Shown: positions 1 through 6,922, counted from the first letter of the stretch. The stretch is DNA of 6,923 nt from Sphingomonadaceae bacterium (GCA_947446935.1 CANFIV010000080.1:1-6923); one strand, 5' to 3'. Translations and numbers: made by a program. Notes: generated by a model not told the origin, from the sequence alone.

Positions 1-1
1 C

Positions 2-928
2 CTTGCAGCGCTGCCGCGCTTCGAAGCCTATCGCGGGTTCCTGTTCGGCAGTCTGGCCGCCGATGTCATGCCGCTGGCAGACTATCTGGGCGAGGCGGCC
101 AAGCTGCTCGATCTGGTCGCGGATCAGAGCGAGGAGGGGCTGGAGCTGGTCCCCGGGCAGGTGACCTTCACCTACGAGGCCAACTGGAAGCTCCAGCTCG
201 AGAATTGCTCAGACGCGTATCACTTCACCTCCGCGCACCCCTCCTACATCCGCGTGCTTGAGCGGCGGCAACAGGAAATGAGCGCGGACGTCGTCGCCTC
301 GGTCTGGGAGAACAGCGACTACTGGAAGGAAGAGGCGCAAGGGGTTGCGGGCGGCAGCTACAGCTTCGCCAACGGCCACGTGCTCAACTGGGGCATCTTC
401 GGGATCACCCCCGCGATCCCGCTTTATGAAAGCGCGGGCGCGCTGGCGGAGCGCCACGGCGAGGGCAAGCGCGACTGGATGTTCAACATGCGCAACCTGA
501 CGATCTTTCCCAATCTGCAGGTGGCGGAAAACGCCTCCAGCCAGCTGCGCGTGATCCGCCCGCTCGCGCCCGGCCTCACCGAAATGCGCACCTGGTGCAT
601 CGCGCCCAAGGGTGAAAGTGCCACTGCGCGCCGCCAGCGCATCCGCCAGTATGAGGACTTCTTCAATCCGACCGGCATGGCGACACCGGACGACACCGTG
701 TCCTACGAGAACTGCCAGATCGGCTATGCCGGCACGGTGGAGCCTTGGCTGCAGGGCTATGCCCGCGGCATGACCGCCACGGTGGCAGGCGGCAACCGCT
801 TCTCCGACCTGATCGGGATGACGTCCGAACGCAGTGTGCTCGCGGACGCGCAGCTTTGTGACGAGACGTTGTTCCACAGCTACTACCGCGCATGGGCACA
901 GCGCATGGCCGGGGGAGCAGAGGCATGA
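2..928 (+). CDS. Aromatic ring-hydroxylating dioxygenase, large (alpha) subunit, BenA/AntA-like; 5' end outside window
   Basis: Catalytic subunit of a Rieske non-heme iron oxygenase, which adds both atoms of O2 to an aromatic ring, giving a cis-diol, in the cytoplasm. Reading is open from base 2, so the gene starts upstream; 308 residues are visible against about 430-460 for the family. The missing part should hold the Rieske [2Fe-2S] domain. Seen here: the family motif NWKLQLENCSDAYHFTSAH at 182-238, giving the mononuclear iron ligands His (221-223) and His (236-238) and the bridging Asp (212-214). The segment EDFFNPTGMATPDD (650-694) supplies the third, Asp, ligand. The same EDFF..GMATPDD block occurs in benzoate and anthranilate dioxygenases, so I place it in that group; salicylate hydroxylase-type or other carboxylated-aromatic substrates are equally possible. 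It overlaps the beta-subunit start by four bases (ATGA). Family assignment is firm, substrate is not. Confidence 0.93.
   Translation, partial: LAALPRFEAYRGFLFGSLAADVMPLADYLGEAAKLLDLVADQSEEGLELVPGQVTFTYEANWKLQLENCSDAYHFTSAHPSYIRVLERRQQEMSADVVASVWENSDYWKEEAQGVAGGSYSFANGHVLNWGIFGITPAIPLYESAGALAERHGEGKRDWMFNMRNLTIFPNLQVAENASSQLRVIRPLAPGLTEMRTWCIAPKGESATARRQRIRQYEDFFNPTGMATPDDTVSYENCQIGYAGTVEPWLQGYARGMTATVAGGNRFSDLIGMTSERSVLADAQLCDETLFHSYYRAWAQRMAGGAEA
911..928 (+). promoter_or_regulatory. Ribosome binding site and ATGA coupling site for the beta subunit
   Basis: A purine-rich GGGGGAG (911-917) lies 7 bases before the ATG at 925. The ATG overlaps the alpha-subunit stop TGA (926-928) as ATGA. This decides the start: an in-frame start at 892 would add 11 residues with no family resemblance and has no comparable site. 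The overlap implies translational coupling, which suits a fixed alpha:beta ratio. Confidence 0.75.
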
Positions 929-1425
929 GCACGCCGCTGACCCGCGCCGAAGCGGAAGACCTGCTGTTCCGCGAGGCCCTGCTGATCGACACGCAGCGCT
1001 TTGCCGAATGGCTCGAGCTGTTCACCCCCGATGTCGAATTCTGGATGCCCGCGTGGCGCGACGAGACCACTACGACTCAGGACCCGAACCGCGAGCTCTC
1101 GCTGATCTACTACAAGGGCCGTCGCAATCTTGAGGACCGGGTCATGCGGCTGACCTCGGGACTCTCCACCGCGTCATCCCCGCTGCCGCGCGTGGTGCAT
1201 CAGGTGACCAATGTCATGGTGCTGGATGCGGACGAAGCGACTGCGACCGTTTCGGCGGCCTTCACCTGCCACCGGTTCGATGTGCGGATGAACCGGACCG
1301 ATTGCTTCTTCGGGCGCTACGAATACCGCTTGACCTTGCATGAGGGCCTATGGCGGATCGCACGCAAGACCATCATCCTGCTCAACGACACGATCCCGAC
1401 CGTGGTCGATATCAACGCGATCTGA
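925..1425 (+). CDS. Aromatic ring-hydroxylating dioxygenase, small (beta) subunit, BenB/AntB-like
   Basis: Structural partner of the alpha subunit in the usual alpha3-beta3 oxygenase; it belongs to the NTF2-like (cystatin-fold cone) beta-subunit family and has no cofactor. The product is 166 residues, close to the ~160-170 of BenB/AntB. Family features are visible: an N-terminal helix with the pattern RFAEWLELFTPDVEFWMPA (residues 25-43), the central RVVHQVTN (89-96), and the C-terminal strand RIARKTIILLNDTIP (144-158) followed by VVDI (160-163), matching the RIARK...NDxIPxVxDI ending of this group. It is translationally coupled to the alpha gene. In ben/ant operons the next gene is usually the reductase (BenC/AntC); here a methyltransferase follows, so electrons must be supplied by a reductase or ferredoxin encoded elsewhere. 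Confidence 0.93.
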   Translation: MSTPLTRAEAEDLLFREALLIDTQRFAEWLELFTPDVEFWMPAWRDETTTTQDPNRELSLIYYKGRRNLEDRVMRLTSGLSTASSPLPRVVHQVTNVMVLDADEATATVSAAFTCHRFDVRMNRTDCFFGRYEYRLTLHEGLWRIARKTIILLNDTIPTVVDINAI

Positions 1426-1491
1426 TCGGGCCCGGAATATTGCGCGCCGCCGTGCGTTGAAGATGGGACAACCGTTCACGCCGGGAACCCC
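1426..1491 (+). other. 66-base gap between beta subunit and methyltransferase
   Basis: The only sizeable non-coding stretch in the window. It contains a perfect palindrome CGGGCCCG (1427-1434) directly after the stop codon, but there is no loop and no T-run, so it is not a convincing terminator. I see no -35/-10 pair with acceptable spacing. Just before the methyltransferase ATG there is only a weak GGGAA (1483-1487). The simplest reading is read-through from the dioxygenase genes, with the methyltransferase as the third gene of the operon. Confidence 0.4.
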
Positions 1492-2631
1492 ATGACTCTG
1501 CCTATCGCTTTTCACGGGCAAGCCCGCAGACTTGTTGCCTCGCCTGCCTTTGCGATGATGCATGCCGCGGACGGGGCCTGCTACGTGATTCAGGACGCCG
1601 AACCCTATGCGCAGTTCTGGCTTTCGGAGCGCGAACGGCTGGTCTTTGCTCTTTGCGGGCGCAAGGGCGGCTTGGCTGAGCGCCGCGTGATCGACACATT
1701 GCTGGCGATGAAGCCGGTGCGCGATCCCGCGGCGGAGCGGCGGCGGGTCGAAGCCGCAATTGCCGACATGCGCGCGGTTGGGGTCCTGACAGAACCCGAT
1801 GGCGAGTTGTCCCGCTATGGCGCGGAGATGGCGCGTGGCTACCTTGAGCATCGCCCCTTTCCGCGCGCGCTGGCGGCGCGGATCGTCGAGAGCGCCGGGA
1901 TCGGTGCGCAGAGCAGTGTGCTCGATCTGGCCTCGGGCCCGGGCAGCCTCGCACTGCAACTGGCCGAAGTCTCCCAGCACGTGACCGTGATGGAACTTTC
2001 GCGCGGCTTCTGCGCGGCGGCACAGGCCGAGGCGGCGAGGCGAGGGTTGGCTCTGGCGGCAATCAACGAGAGCTGCAATCGTCTGCCGCAGCACGATGGT
2101 CAGTATGACGCGATCACCGTTTCGCAGGCGCTGCACTGGCTCGATCCGTCGGAAGTCTGCAAGGGCGTGGGCCGTAACCTCGCGCCCGGCGGCAGCTTCT
2201 TTGTCATCGATGCCGCGATCAGCCTGCCCGATGCCCATCCGCTGAGCTACATCCTTGGCGACCGCACCCCGCTGGGCGACAAGTCGCCAGTGCCGTTTGG
2301 CGCGCAGTCTGCCGCCAAGTTCAGCCGACTGAGTCACTTGTTCAAGGGGCTCGGTACCACGATCGCGGGGGCTGATTTCAGCCTTTACCAGCAATCGCGA
2401 CCCATCGGCGAAGGCTTCGCCCGTGCGTTCCTCTCAGACACGCATATTGCCGGGCTGGGGCAGGACCACCAAGCGTTCTGGCAGAACCTTGCGGAGCGCT
2501 GCGCGGCCGCTGCACCCGCAGATCAGATCGGCACAATCGAATGGGCGGTGCTGCATTTCCGGGAAGGCGCGCCGGACTTCGATCCCGCTAGCCTTGATCC
2601 GACCGTGTTCGAGGCAATCCCCTTTCCCTAG
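1492..2631 (+). CDS. Class I SAM-dependent methyltransferase with N-terminal PqqD/RRE-like or winged-helix domain
   Basis: 379 residues, acting in the cytoplasm on an unknown substrate. The Rossmann-fold methyltransferase core is clear: motif I VLDLASGPGSLALQL (143-157) binds SAM, an acidic residue at the end of strand 2 (VTVMEL, Glu168) should hold the ribose, YDAITVSQALHW (205-216) is the strand-4 motif, and LAPGGSFFVID (230-240) is the strand-5 motif. Residues ~25-103 form a separate domain: predicted short strands (CYVIQD), then three helices ending ADMRAVGVL (91-99). This order resembles PqqD-type RiPP recognition elements; the dimerisation winged helix of O-methyltransferases is the alternative. 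Residues ~245-379 are a mainly helical C-terminal part I cannot assign. No in-frame ATG lies upstream before the previous stop region, so the ATG at 1492 is used despite a weak ribosome site. Its stop shares a CTAG with the convergent transporter gene. Confidence 0.88.
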   Translation: MTLPIAFHGQARRLVASPAFAMMHAADGACYVIQDAEPYAQFWLSERERLVFALCGRKGGLAERRVIDTLLAMKPVRDPAAERRRVEAAIADMRAVGVLTEPDGELSRYGAEMARGYLEHRPFPRALAARIVESAGIGAQSSVLDLASGPGSLALQLAEVSQHVTVMELSRGFCAAAQAEAARRGLALAAINESCNRLPQHDGQYDAITVSQALHWLDPSEVCKGVGRNLAPGGSFFVIDAAISLPDAHPLSYILGDRTPLGDKSPVPFGAQSAAKFSRLSHLFKGLGTTIAGADFSLYQQSRPIGEGFARAFLSDTHIAGLGQDHQAFWQNLAERCAAAAPADQIGTIEWAVLHFREGAPDFDPASLDPTVFEAIPFP

Positions 2632-2633
2632 GG
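2626..2633. other. Palindrome carrying the stop codons of two convergent genes
   Basis: CCCTAGGG. The plus-strand TAG (2629-2631) ends the methyltransferase and the minus-strand TAG (2630-2628) ends the ABC transporter gene, so the two reading frames overlap by four bases (CTAG) tail to tail. No intergenic terminator can exist here; each transcript must run into the other gene before it ends. Confidence 0.9.
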
Positions 2634-4784
2634 ATGCGCGATGACAACCAGCGTCTCGCTGCGCGCAAGCGCAGTGTTAAGGCACTGGTCCATGGTCGCG
2701 GGATCGAGCGAGGCAAAGCTTTCGTCGAGAATTGTCACCGCCGCACGCTGGAGCAGGGCGCGTGCTAGGAATATCCGGCTGCGCTCGCCATGTGACAGTT
2801 GCCAGCCCGTCTCACCGACGCGCTGGTGCAGCCCGCCGGGCATGCGTCGCAGCAGTTCACCCAGACCAAGCTCCTCGCATAGCTCCGCGGCTTCGGCGAG
2901 GTCGGCCTCGCTCGCCGGCCATTGTCTGCCCATCAGCAGATTGAACGCCAGGGTGCCGGAAAGGATGTGGTTCTCGTGGAACTGCGGTGCGGCGGTAACA
3001 TGGCCATGCCACGCATCGCCGATCGTCGGCCGATCAAGCCCCGCCAGCAGCAGCAGGCCGCCATCGGGCTTGCGCAGGCCGGTGAGTAGACTGGCGAGGG
3101 TCGATTTGCCGCCGCCCGAAGGCCCCTCAATCAGGATCCGGTCGCCTTGGGCAATCGCCAGATTTGCGCCTTGCAACACGGGCGTATGGGTTCCGGCATG
3201 CGTATAGCGGAGGTCTCGCGCCTCCAGCAGCGGCCCCGCACCGGTGCCGCTTGCGCCCGGCTCCACCGCCACGGTACCCTCGTCGGGTACGCGGTGGCCA
3301 GCGCGAAAGATCGCGCTGACCTGACCCCAGGCGAACCGTGCGCGCGATAGGCTGGCAAGGCCGCTGCCGATGCCGCCCAGCGCGCGCTGGGCCAGCATCA
3401 TCCCGCCCAAGCTGATCGCCAGCGCAGTGGCGGTGGGCGGGGTGGCACCCAGCATGGCCGGGGCAAGGGCGAGCAGTGCGGCAAGGCTCCAGCCGAGCGA
3501 TAGACCCGCCCCGAAGCCAAGCCCGGTGCTGTCCATGGTCCGTGCTGCACGCAGATACCCGGCGAGTTGCGTGTCCTCGGCGCTGTCGCGCCGGGCCGGA
3601 CGCTCCTGCGCCAGACGAGTGCGGTGGCCGGTCATCGCCTCGACGAGATAATGCGTCATACGCAAGCGGTGCCGTGTCCATTGGGTGATCGTGCGGTGGA
3701 AGCGCAGCCCCACCACCACGCTGCCCGCCGCCATGATCGCGAGCAAGGCGGGGTGCAGCACTGGCGCGGCCCCTTGCCGCAAGACCCAGCCAGCGAGCAC
3801 GAGCTCGATCAGTCCGACCAGCACCGCAAATGTGCCGCCGAGCGCCAGCCCCTCAAGCGCTTGCGATTCCATGATCTGCCCGATCATTTCGCCCACCCCG
3901 CGGCGCCGCACCAGATCGGGCGGCATGGCAAGCGCGCCGGCCAGCAGACGGGATTTGATCAAGCGGCCGGTCTCGAACGAGAACACCGCCTGGCTCCATC
4001 CGGCGAGCAATTGCACCGGCAGCAACGTGAAGGCGAGCAGGAACCATGCAGCCAGCCAGCCCCAATCGAGCGTTCCGGAGAGCGTTGCGCCTCCGATCAG
4101 GCTCCAGCCCCACAGTTCTGCGCCATAAAGCAGCGCGAACAGGCCGGTGATCTGCAGCAACCGCCAATGCAGTCCGGCAAGGCGAAACTGCCGCAGGAAT
4201 GCCGCATGGGCGGGCAGACGCAGCAGGACCAGCCCTTCCACAGGTTGCGCCCCGATCCGCGCATCGATCATCGCCTTGCGCACTTTGGTGCGGCGAGACG
4301 GTGGGATATTCGCCGCTTCCAGAACGCGGTCTACTTCGGGGCGCAGCGCGGCAGCATGCGGTTCGGCGATCAGGTCCGCGATTGCCTGTGCATCAAGCCG
4401 CACGCGGCTACCATCGCGGCACAAGGCCGTGGGCTGGCCTCGTCGCGCGCCGTCGATAGCCAGAAATAGCGGTTCGCCAGCGTGATCAAGCCGCACGAGC
4501 GCCGGGCCGCCATGACGCAGGAATGCCGGCAGTTCACGCACCGCTGCAGTGACCGGCAGCGCCTCGATGCCCAGCCTCGCGCCGGCGCGGGCCAGCCATT
4601 GCGGCAGGTCGGTATCGCCATTCGGCGGCAGCACCGCCCGATCGACATCGGTTTGTGGCAGGAGATTGTGGCGTTGGGCCAGCGCTTCCAGCCCCTCGCC
4701 GAGCGCGGCGAGCGGCCAGAGCAAGCCCTCTGGCAACGCAACGGGAGGCGGCTGGGAGCCGGGCAGGGCGGGGGCGGGGCTCAT
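2628..4784 (-). CDS. ABC transporter, permease-ATPase half-transporter with degenerate C39-like N-terminal extension
   Basis: Inner-membrane exporter half-transporter, 718 residues, counted from the ATG at 4784, which overlaps the upstream gene's TGA (ATGA); an in-frame start at 5024 would add 80 residues inside the neighbour. Residues ~1-200 are soluble; ~40-145 (WLARAGARLGIEALP, 63-77, then ELPAFL and PALVRLD) resemble the second half of a C39 peptidase domain, but there is no cysteine before residue 122 and no histidine at the expected 'HF' position, so no protease activity is expected. Hydrophobic segments lie near 208-234, 242-262, 313-336, 342-362, 425-446 and 452-470. The ATPase domain has Walker A GPSGGGKS (554-561), Q-loop Gln601, signature LSHGE (663-667), Walker B VTILDE (683-688), D-loop SLD and H-loop His717. 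The protein stops one residue after that histidine. It probably pairs with the adjacent ABC protein. Substrate unknown. Confidence 0.92.
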   Translation of the reverse strand: MSPAPALPGSQPPPVALPEGLLWPLAALGEGLEALAQRHNLLPQTDVDRAVLPPNGDTDLPQWLARAGARLGIEALPVTAAVRELPAFLRHGGPALVRLDHAGEPLFLAIDGARRGQPTALCRDGSRVRLDAQAIADLIAEPHAAALRPEVDRVLEAANIPPSRRTKVRKAMIDARIGAQPVEGLVLLRLPAHAAFLRQFRLAGLHWRLLQITGLFALLYGAELWGWSLIGGATLSGTLDWGWLAAWFLLAFTLLPVQLLAGWSQAVFSFETGRLIKSRLLAGALAMPPDLVRRRGVGEMIGQIMESQALEGLALGGTFAVLVGLIELVLAGWVLRQGAAPVLHPALLAIMAAGSVVVGLRFHRTITQWTRHRLRMTHYLVEAMTGHRTRLAQERPARRDSAEDTQLAGYLRAARTMDSTGLGFGAGLSLGWSLAALLALAPAMLGATPPTATALAISLGGMMLAQRALGGIGSGLASLSRARFAWGQVSAIFRAGHRVPDEGTVAVEPGASGTGAGPLLEARDLRYTHAGTHTPVLQGANLAIAQGDRILIEGPSGGGKSTLASLLTGLRKPDGGLLLLAGLDRPTIGDAWHGHVTAAPQFHENHILSGTLAFNLLMGRQWPASEADLAEAAELCEELGLGELLRRMPGGLHQRVGETGWQLSHGERSRIFLARALLQRAAVTILDESFASLDPATMDQCLNTALARSETLVVIAHP
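2657..2676 (+). terminator. Small GNRA-loop hairpin, possible weak terminator after the methyltransferase
   Basis: CTGCGC (2659-2664) pairs with GCGCAG (2669-2674) around the tetraloop GCAA; two further pairs (one G-U) extend the stem to eight. It begins about 26 bases after the methyltransferase stop, but it is not followed by a T-run and lies within the coding sequence of the opposing transporter gene, so chance in GC-rich DNA is a real alternative. Confidence 0.2.
4781..4784 (-). promoter_or_regulatory. ATGA stop/start overlap coupling the two ABC transporter genes
   Basis: On the minus strand ATGA at 4784-4781 holds the start of the downstream transporter (ATG 4784-4782) and the stop of the upstream one (TGA 4783-4781). 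The bases before it carry only a weak GAAGTGG-like ribosome site, so re-initiation by ribosomes finishing the upstream gene is likely. This fits two subunits made in equal amounts. Confidence 0.75.
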
Positions 4785-6922
4785 GCCACTTCGGCAACGG
4801 TTTGACCGCTCACGCGCCAGCGCCGCCAGGATGCGGCACGCCAGCGATTCTCCGTGACGGCCCCCTCGGCCTCGATCAACTGGCGATAGGGGCCGGGGCT
4901 GAGTGCCAGCTGGCGCGGGTCGCCATCCGCTGCGATGCGGCCATCCTCGATCACCAGCACCCGGTCGAAACCCTGCGTTTCGCTGATATCGTGTGTGACG
5001 CAGAGCAGCGTCGTGCCCTGCCACCAGCGCCGCGCCGAGGCCATCAGCGCCCCGCGCTGCTCGCGGTCGAGACCGCGAAAGGGCTCGTCGAGCAGCGCGA
5101 GGCGCGAGGAGGGCGAGAGCAGCGCGCGGCCAAGCCGCACACGCTGGCCTTCACCACCCGAAAGCAGGCCGCCGCTCTCGCCCAGCGGCGATTGCAGGCC
5201 TTCGGGCAGGCGGCTTGAAATGCCCATCAGTCCCGAGGCCTCGACCAAGGAGCGCACGCGCGAGAGGTCCTGTTCATCGACAGCATAAGTGAGGTTGTCG
5301 AGCAGCGAGCGGTTCCACAGCTGAACTTGCGGATCAACCCATGCGGTATCGAGCCGCAACCGAGCCAGCGCTGCCGCATCAAGCGGGTCGCCATCGACCA
5401 GCAGGGTCCCCGCCTCAAGCCGGTGCCAGCCCAGCAGCAGGCCGAGGAGTGAGGATTTTCCCGCGCCGGATCGACCAACGATGGCAACATGCTCACCCGC
5501 CGCGAAAGTGAGGTTTACGTCGCGCAAAATGGTGTGTCCGCCCGCCACGACCGTGCCGCTCTCAATGCGGATCGTGGCCGGGCCGGTCGGCGTTGCTTTG
5601 GTTTGCGTTGCCTGCGCTTCTTCGGGCGCTTCTAGCGGCTCCATCTGGCGCAGCAGCACATTGCGCATCGCTGGATATTGCCGCGCAAGGCCAGCGAGCG
5701 CGCCCGCCGCGCCCGGCAAGCGCAAGGTCCAGAACACGAGCAGCAGATCGGTTCCACGCACCTCGCCCTGTGCGGCAAAATGCGCGGCGATGAGCGCGAG
5801 GCCAAGCCCGGTCGAGAGCGCGGCGGCCAGGCCTTGCGCGCCCAGCGCCCAGCCGGCCAGTGCCCGCGCGGCGCGGGTCCAATCGACCAGCAGGCTCTCA
5901 TGCTGACCGCTGATTGCCCGCTCTGCGCGGTGCGCGCGGATCGGCGCGAGCCCGAGCAGCGCATCCAGATAGAACCCGTGGAGCGCGCCGCCATGATTGC
6001 GCAGCGCCAGATCACGCTCGTTTAGCAGCGGCTGCACCATGAGCGGCGCCAGCGCCGCAACGGCTACGATGGCGAGCGCCCAGCCGGTGCTGCCCGGCGC
6101 GGTTATCATGATGGCGACCAGTGTGAGCAACAGTTCGGCCAGAACCTGCACCGCCTGCAAAGCGAGTTGCGGCACGCCGCGTACCATTTGGACGGCGTGG
6201 TTGCGGTCTGCCATGTCGGTGATCGGGCGGCTCTGGAAATAGCGGTCATTGAGCCGGGGCAGCTTCGCAAGAATCGCTTGCCGCAGCCGGGCCTCCAGAC
6301 GTCTGCCCTGCCCGACAACACTGGTCGCGAGCCCTAGATCAAGCAGACCGGACAGCGCCACGAGCGCGGTGATGGCCAGCAATGCGCCTAGCCGTTGCGA
6401 CGGAAGGGCAAGGTGCTGTGTCACTTCAAGCAGACCTCGGAACACGAGGATCTGCGCCACCATGGCAAGTGCCTGAAGCACGACCGCGCCCCCAATCAGC
6501 ACTGGCCGCAAGGCCGCATCGGCGCGCAGCAGGGTCCAGAACTGGCCGAGCGGGCTTGATGGCGAGGCGGCCAGTGCGGCAGCCAGTTCGCGCGGCAGTT
6601 CCTCGGTGAGGGTCGGCTCGGCTGCCGCGCCGGCTGTTTTGAGCATGACACCGCCGCAGATCAGCAGCATCTCGCGAGTTGGATCGGTGTTGGTGATGTC
6701 TGGTTTGGCGGACCAGTATTCAGGCGGAATGATCGCGTAGATGTCGTGCCCGCTGGCCACGGTATCGCGAAACAGGGCGGCCGCGACGGCAGCGGCTTCG
6801 TCGCCGCGCGCCATTCCGCCCGCCATCACCAGCGCGGCGCAGAGCCGGGCCGCCGCATCGAGCGCGCCATAGCCGAACCATCCGGATTCGCTCGCAGCCT
6901 CGGCCAGCAGGACACGCGCACC
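4781..6922 (-). CDS. ABC transporter, permease-ATPase half-transporter with soluble N-terminal region; 5' end outside window
   Basis: Second half of the presumed exporter, first in its operon order. The frame is open for 31 codons before the GTG at 6829 up to the window edge, so the gene most likely starts outside. Positions count that GTG as 1. Residues up to ~105 are soluble and of unknown type, including PPEYWSAKPD (35-44) and LLICGGVMLK (55-64). Hydrophobic segments lie near 108-130, 147-171, 228-243, 249-268, 328-350 and 359-380. The region EARLRQAILAKLPRLNDRYFQ (179-199) is typical of the ABC exporter coupling-helix stretch. The ATPase domain is complete: Walker A GRSGAGKS (452-459), Q-loop Gln501, signature LSGGE (556-560), Walker B LALLDEP (577-583), D-loop GLD, H-loop His613, and a normal C-terminal section with VLVIEDGRIAADG (624-636). 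It ends with a Trp/Arg-rich tail. ATGA overlap with the next gene implies co-translation and a heterodimer. Confidence 0.9.
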   Translation of the reverse strand, partial: GARVLLAEAASESGWFGYGALDAAARLCAALVMAGGMARGDEAAAVAAALFRDTVASGHDIYAIIPPEYWSAKPDITNTDPTREMLLICGGVMLKTAGAAAEPTLTEELPRELAAALAASPSSPLGQFWTLLRADAALRPVLIGGAVVLQALAMVAQILVFRGLLEVTQHLALPSQRLGALLAITALVALSGLLDLGLATSVVGQGRRLEARLRQAILAKLPRLNDRYFQSRPITDMADRNHAVQMVRGVPQLALQAVQVLAELLLTLVAIMITAPGSTGWALAIVAVAALAPLMVQPLLNERDLALRNHGGALHGFYLDALLGLAPIRAHRAERAISGQHESLLVDWTRAARALAGWALGAQGLAAALSTGLGLALIAAHFAAQGEVRGTDLLLVFWTLRLPGAAGALAGLARQYPAMRNVLLRQMEPLEAPEEAQATQTKATPTGPATIRIESGTVVAGGHTILRDVNLTFAAGEHVAIVGRSGAGKSSLLGLLLGWHRLEAGTLLVDGDPLDAAALARLRLDTAWVDPQVQLWNRSLLDNLTYAVDEQDLSRVRSLVEASGLMGISSRLPEGLQSPLGESGGLLSGGEGQRVRLGRALLSPSSRLALLDEPFRGLDREQRGALMASARRWWQGTTLLCVTHDISETQGFDRVLVIEDGRIAADGDPRQLALSPGPYRQLIEAEGAVTENRWRAASWRRWRVSGQTVAEVA

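Noticed and set aside
209..877. Minus-strand open frame of 222 codons opposite the dioxygenase alpha subunit
   Set aside because: Lies entirely over conserved iron-ligand motifs of the real gene; no family resemblance of its own.
892..924. Earlier start for the dioxygenase beta subunit
   Set aside because: Adds 11 residues unlike the family, inside the alpha gene; the ATG at 925 has a good ribosome site and the typical ATGA overlap.
1427..1434. CGGGCCCG palindrome as a terminator after the beta subunit
   Set aside because: No loop, short arms and no following T-run; unlikely to stop transcription by itself.
1348..2394. Long minus-strand open frame (348 codons) opposite the methyltransferase
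   Set aside because: Its product is Arg/Gly/Ala-rich with no recognisable domain, and the opposite strand encodes clear methyltransferase motifs. Long antisense open frames are expected in GC-rich genes.
3567..4469. Plus-strand open frame of 300 codons opposite the downstream ABC transporter
   Set aside because: Product is Gln/His/Arg-rich and domain-free, fully antisense to a membrane-spanning region with convincing hydrophobic segments; a composition artefact.
4350..4784. Active C39 peptidase in the downstream ABC transporter
   Set aside because: No cysteine in the first 121 residues and no histidine at the expected position, so the catalytic residues are absent.
4785..5024. 80-residue N-terminal extension of the downstream ABC transporter
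   Set aside because: It would overlap the ATPase end of the upstream gene by 240 bases and is low-complexity Arg/Pro/Gly sequence; the ATGA start at 4784 is far more likely.
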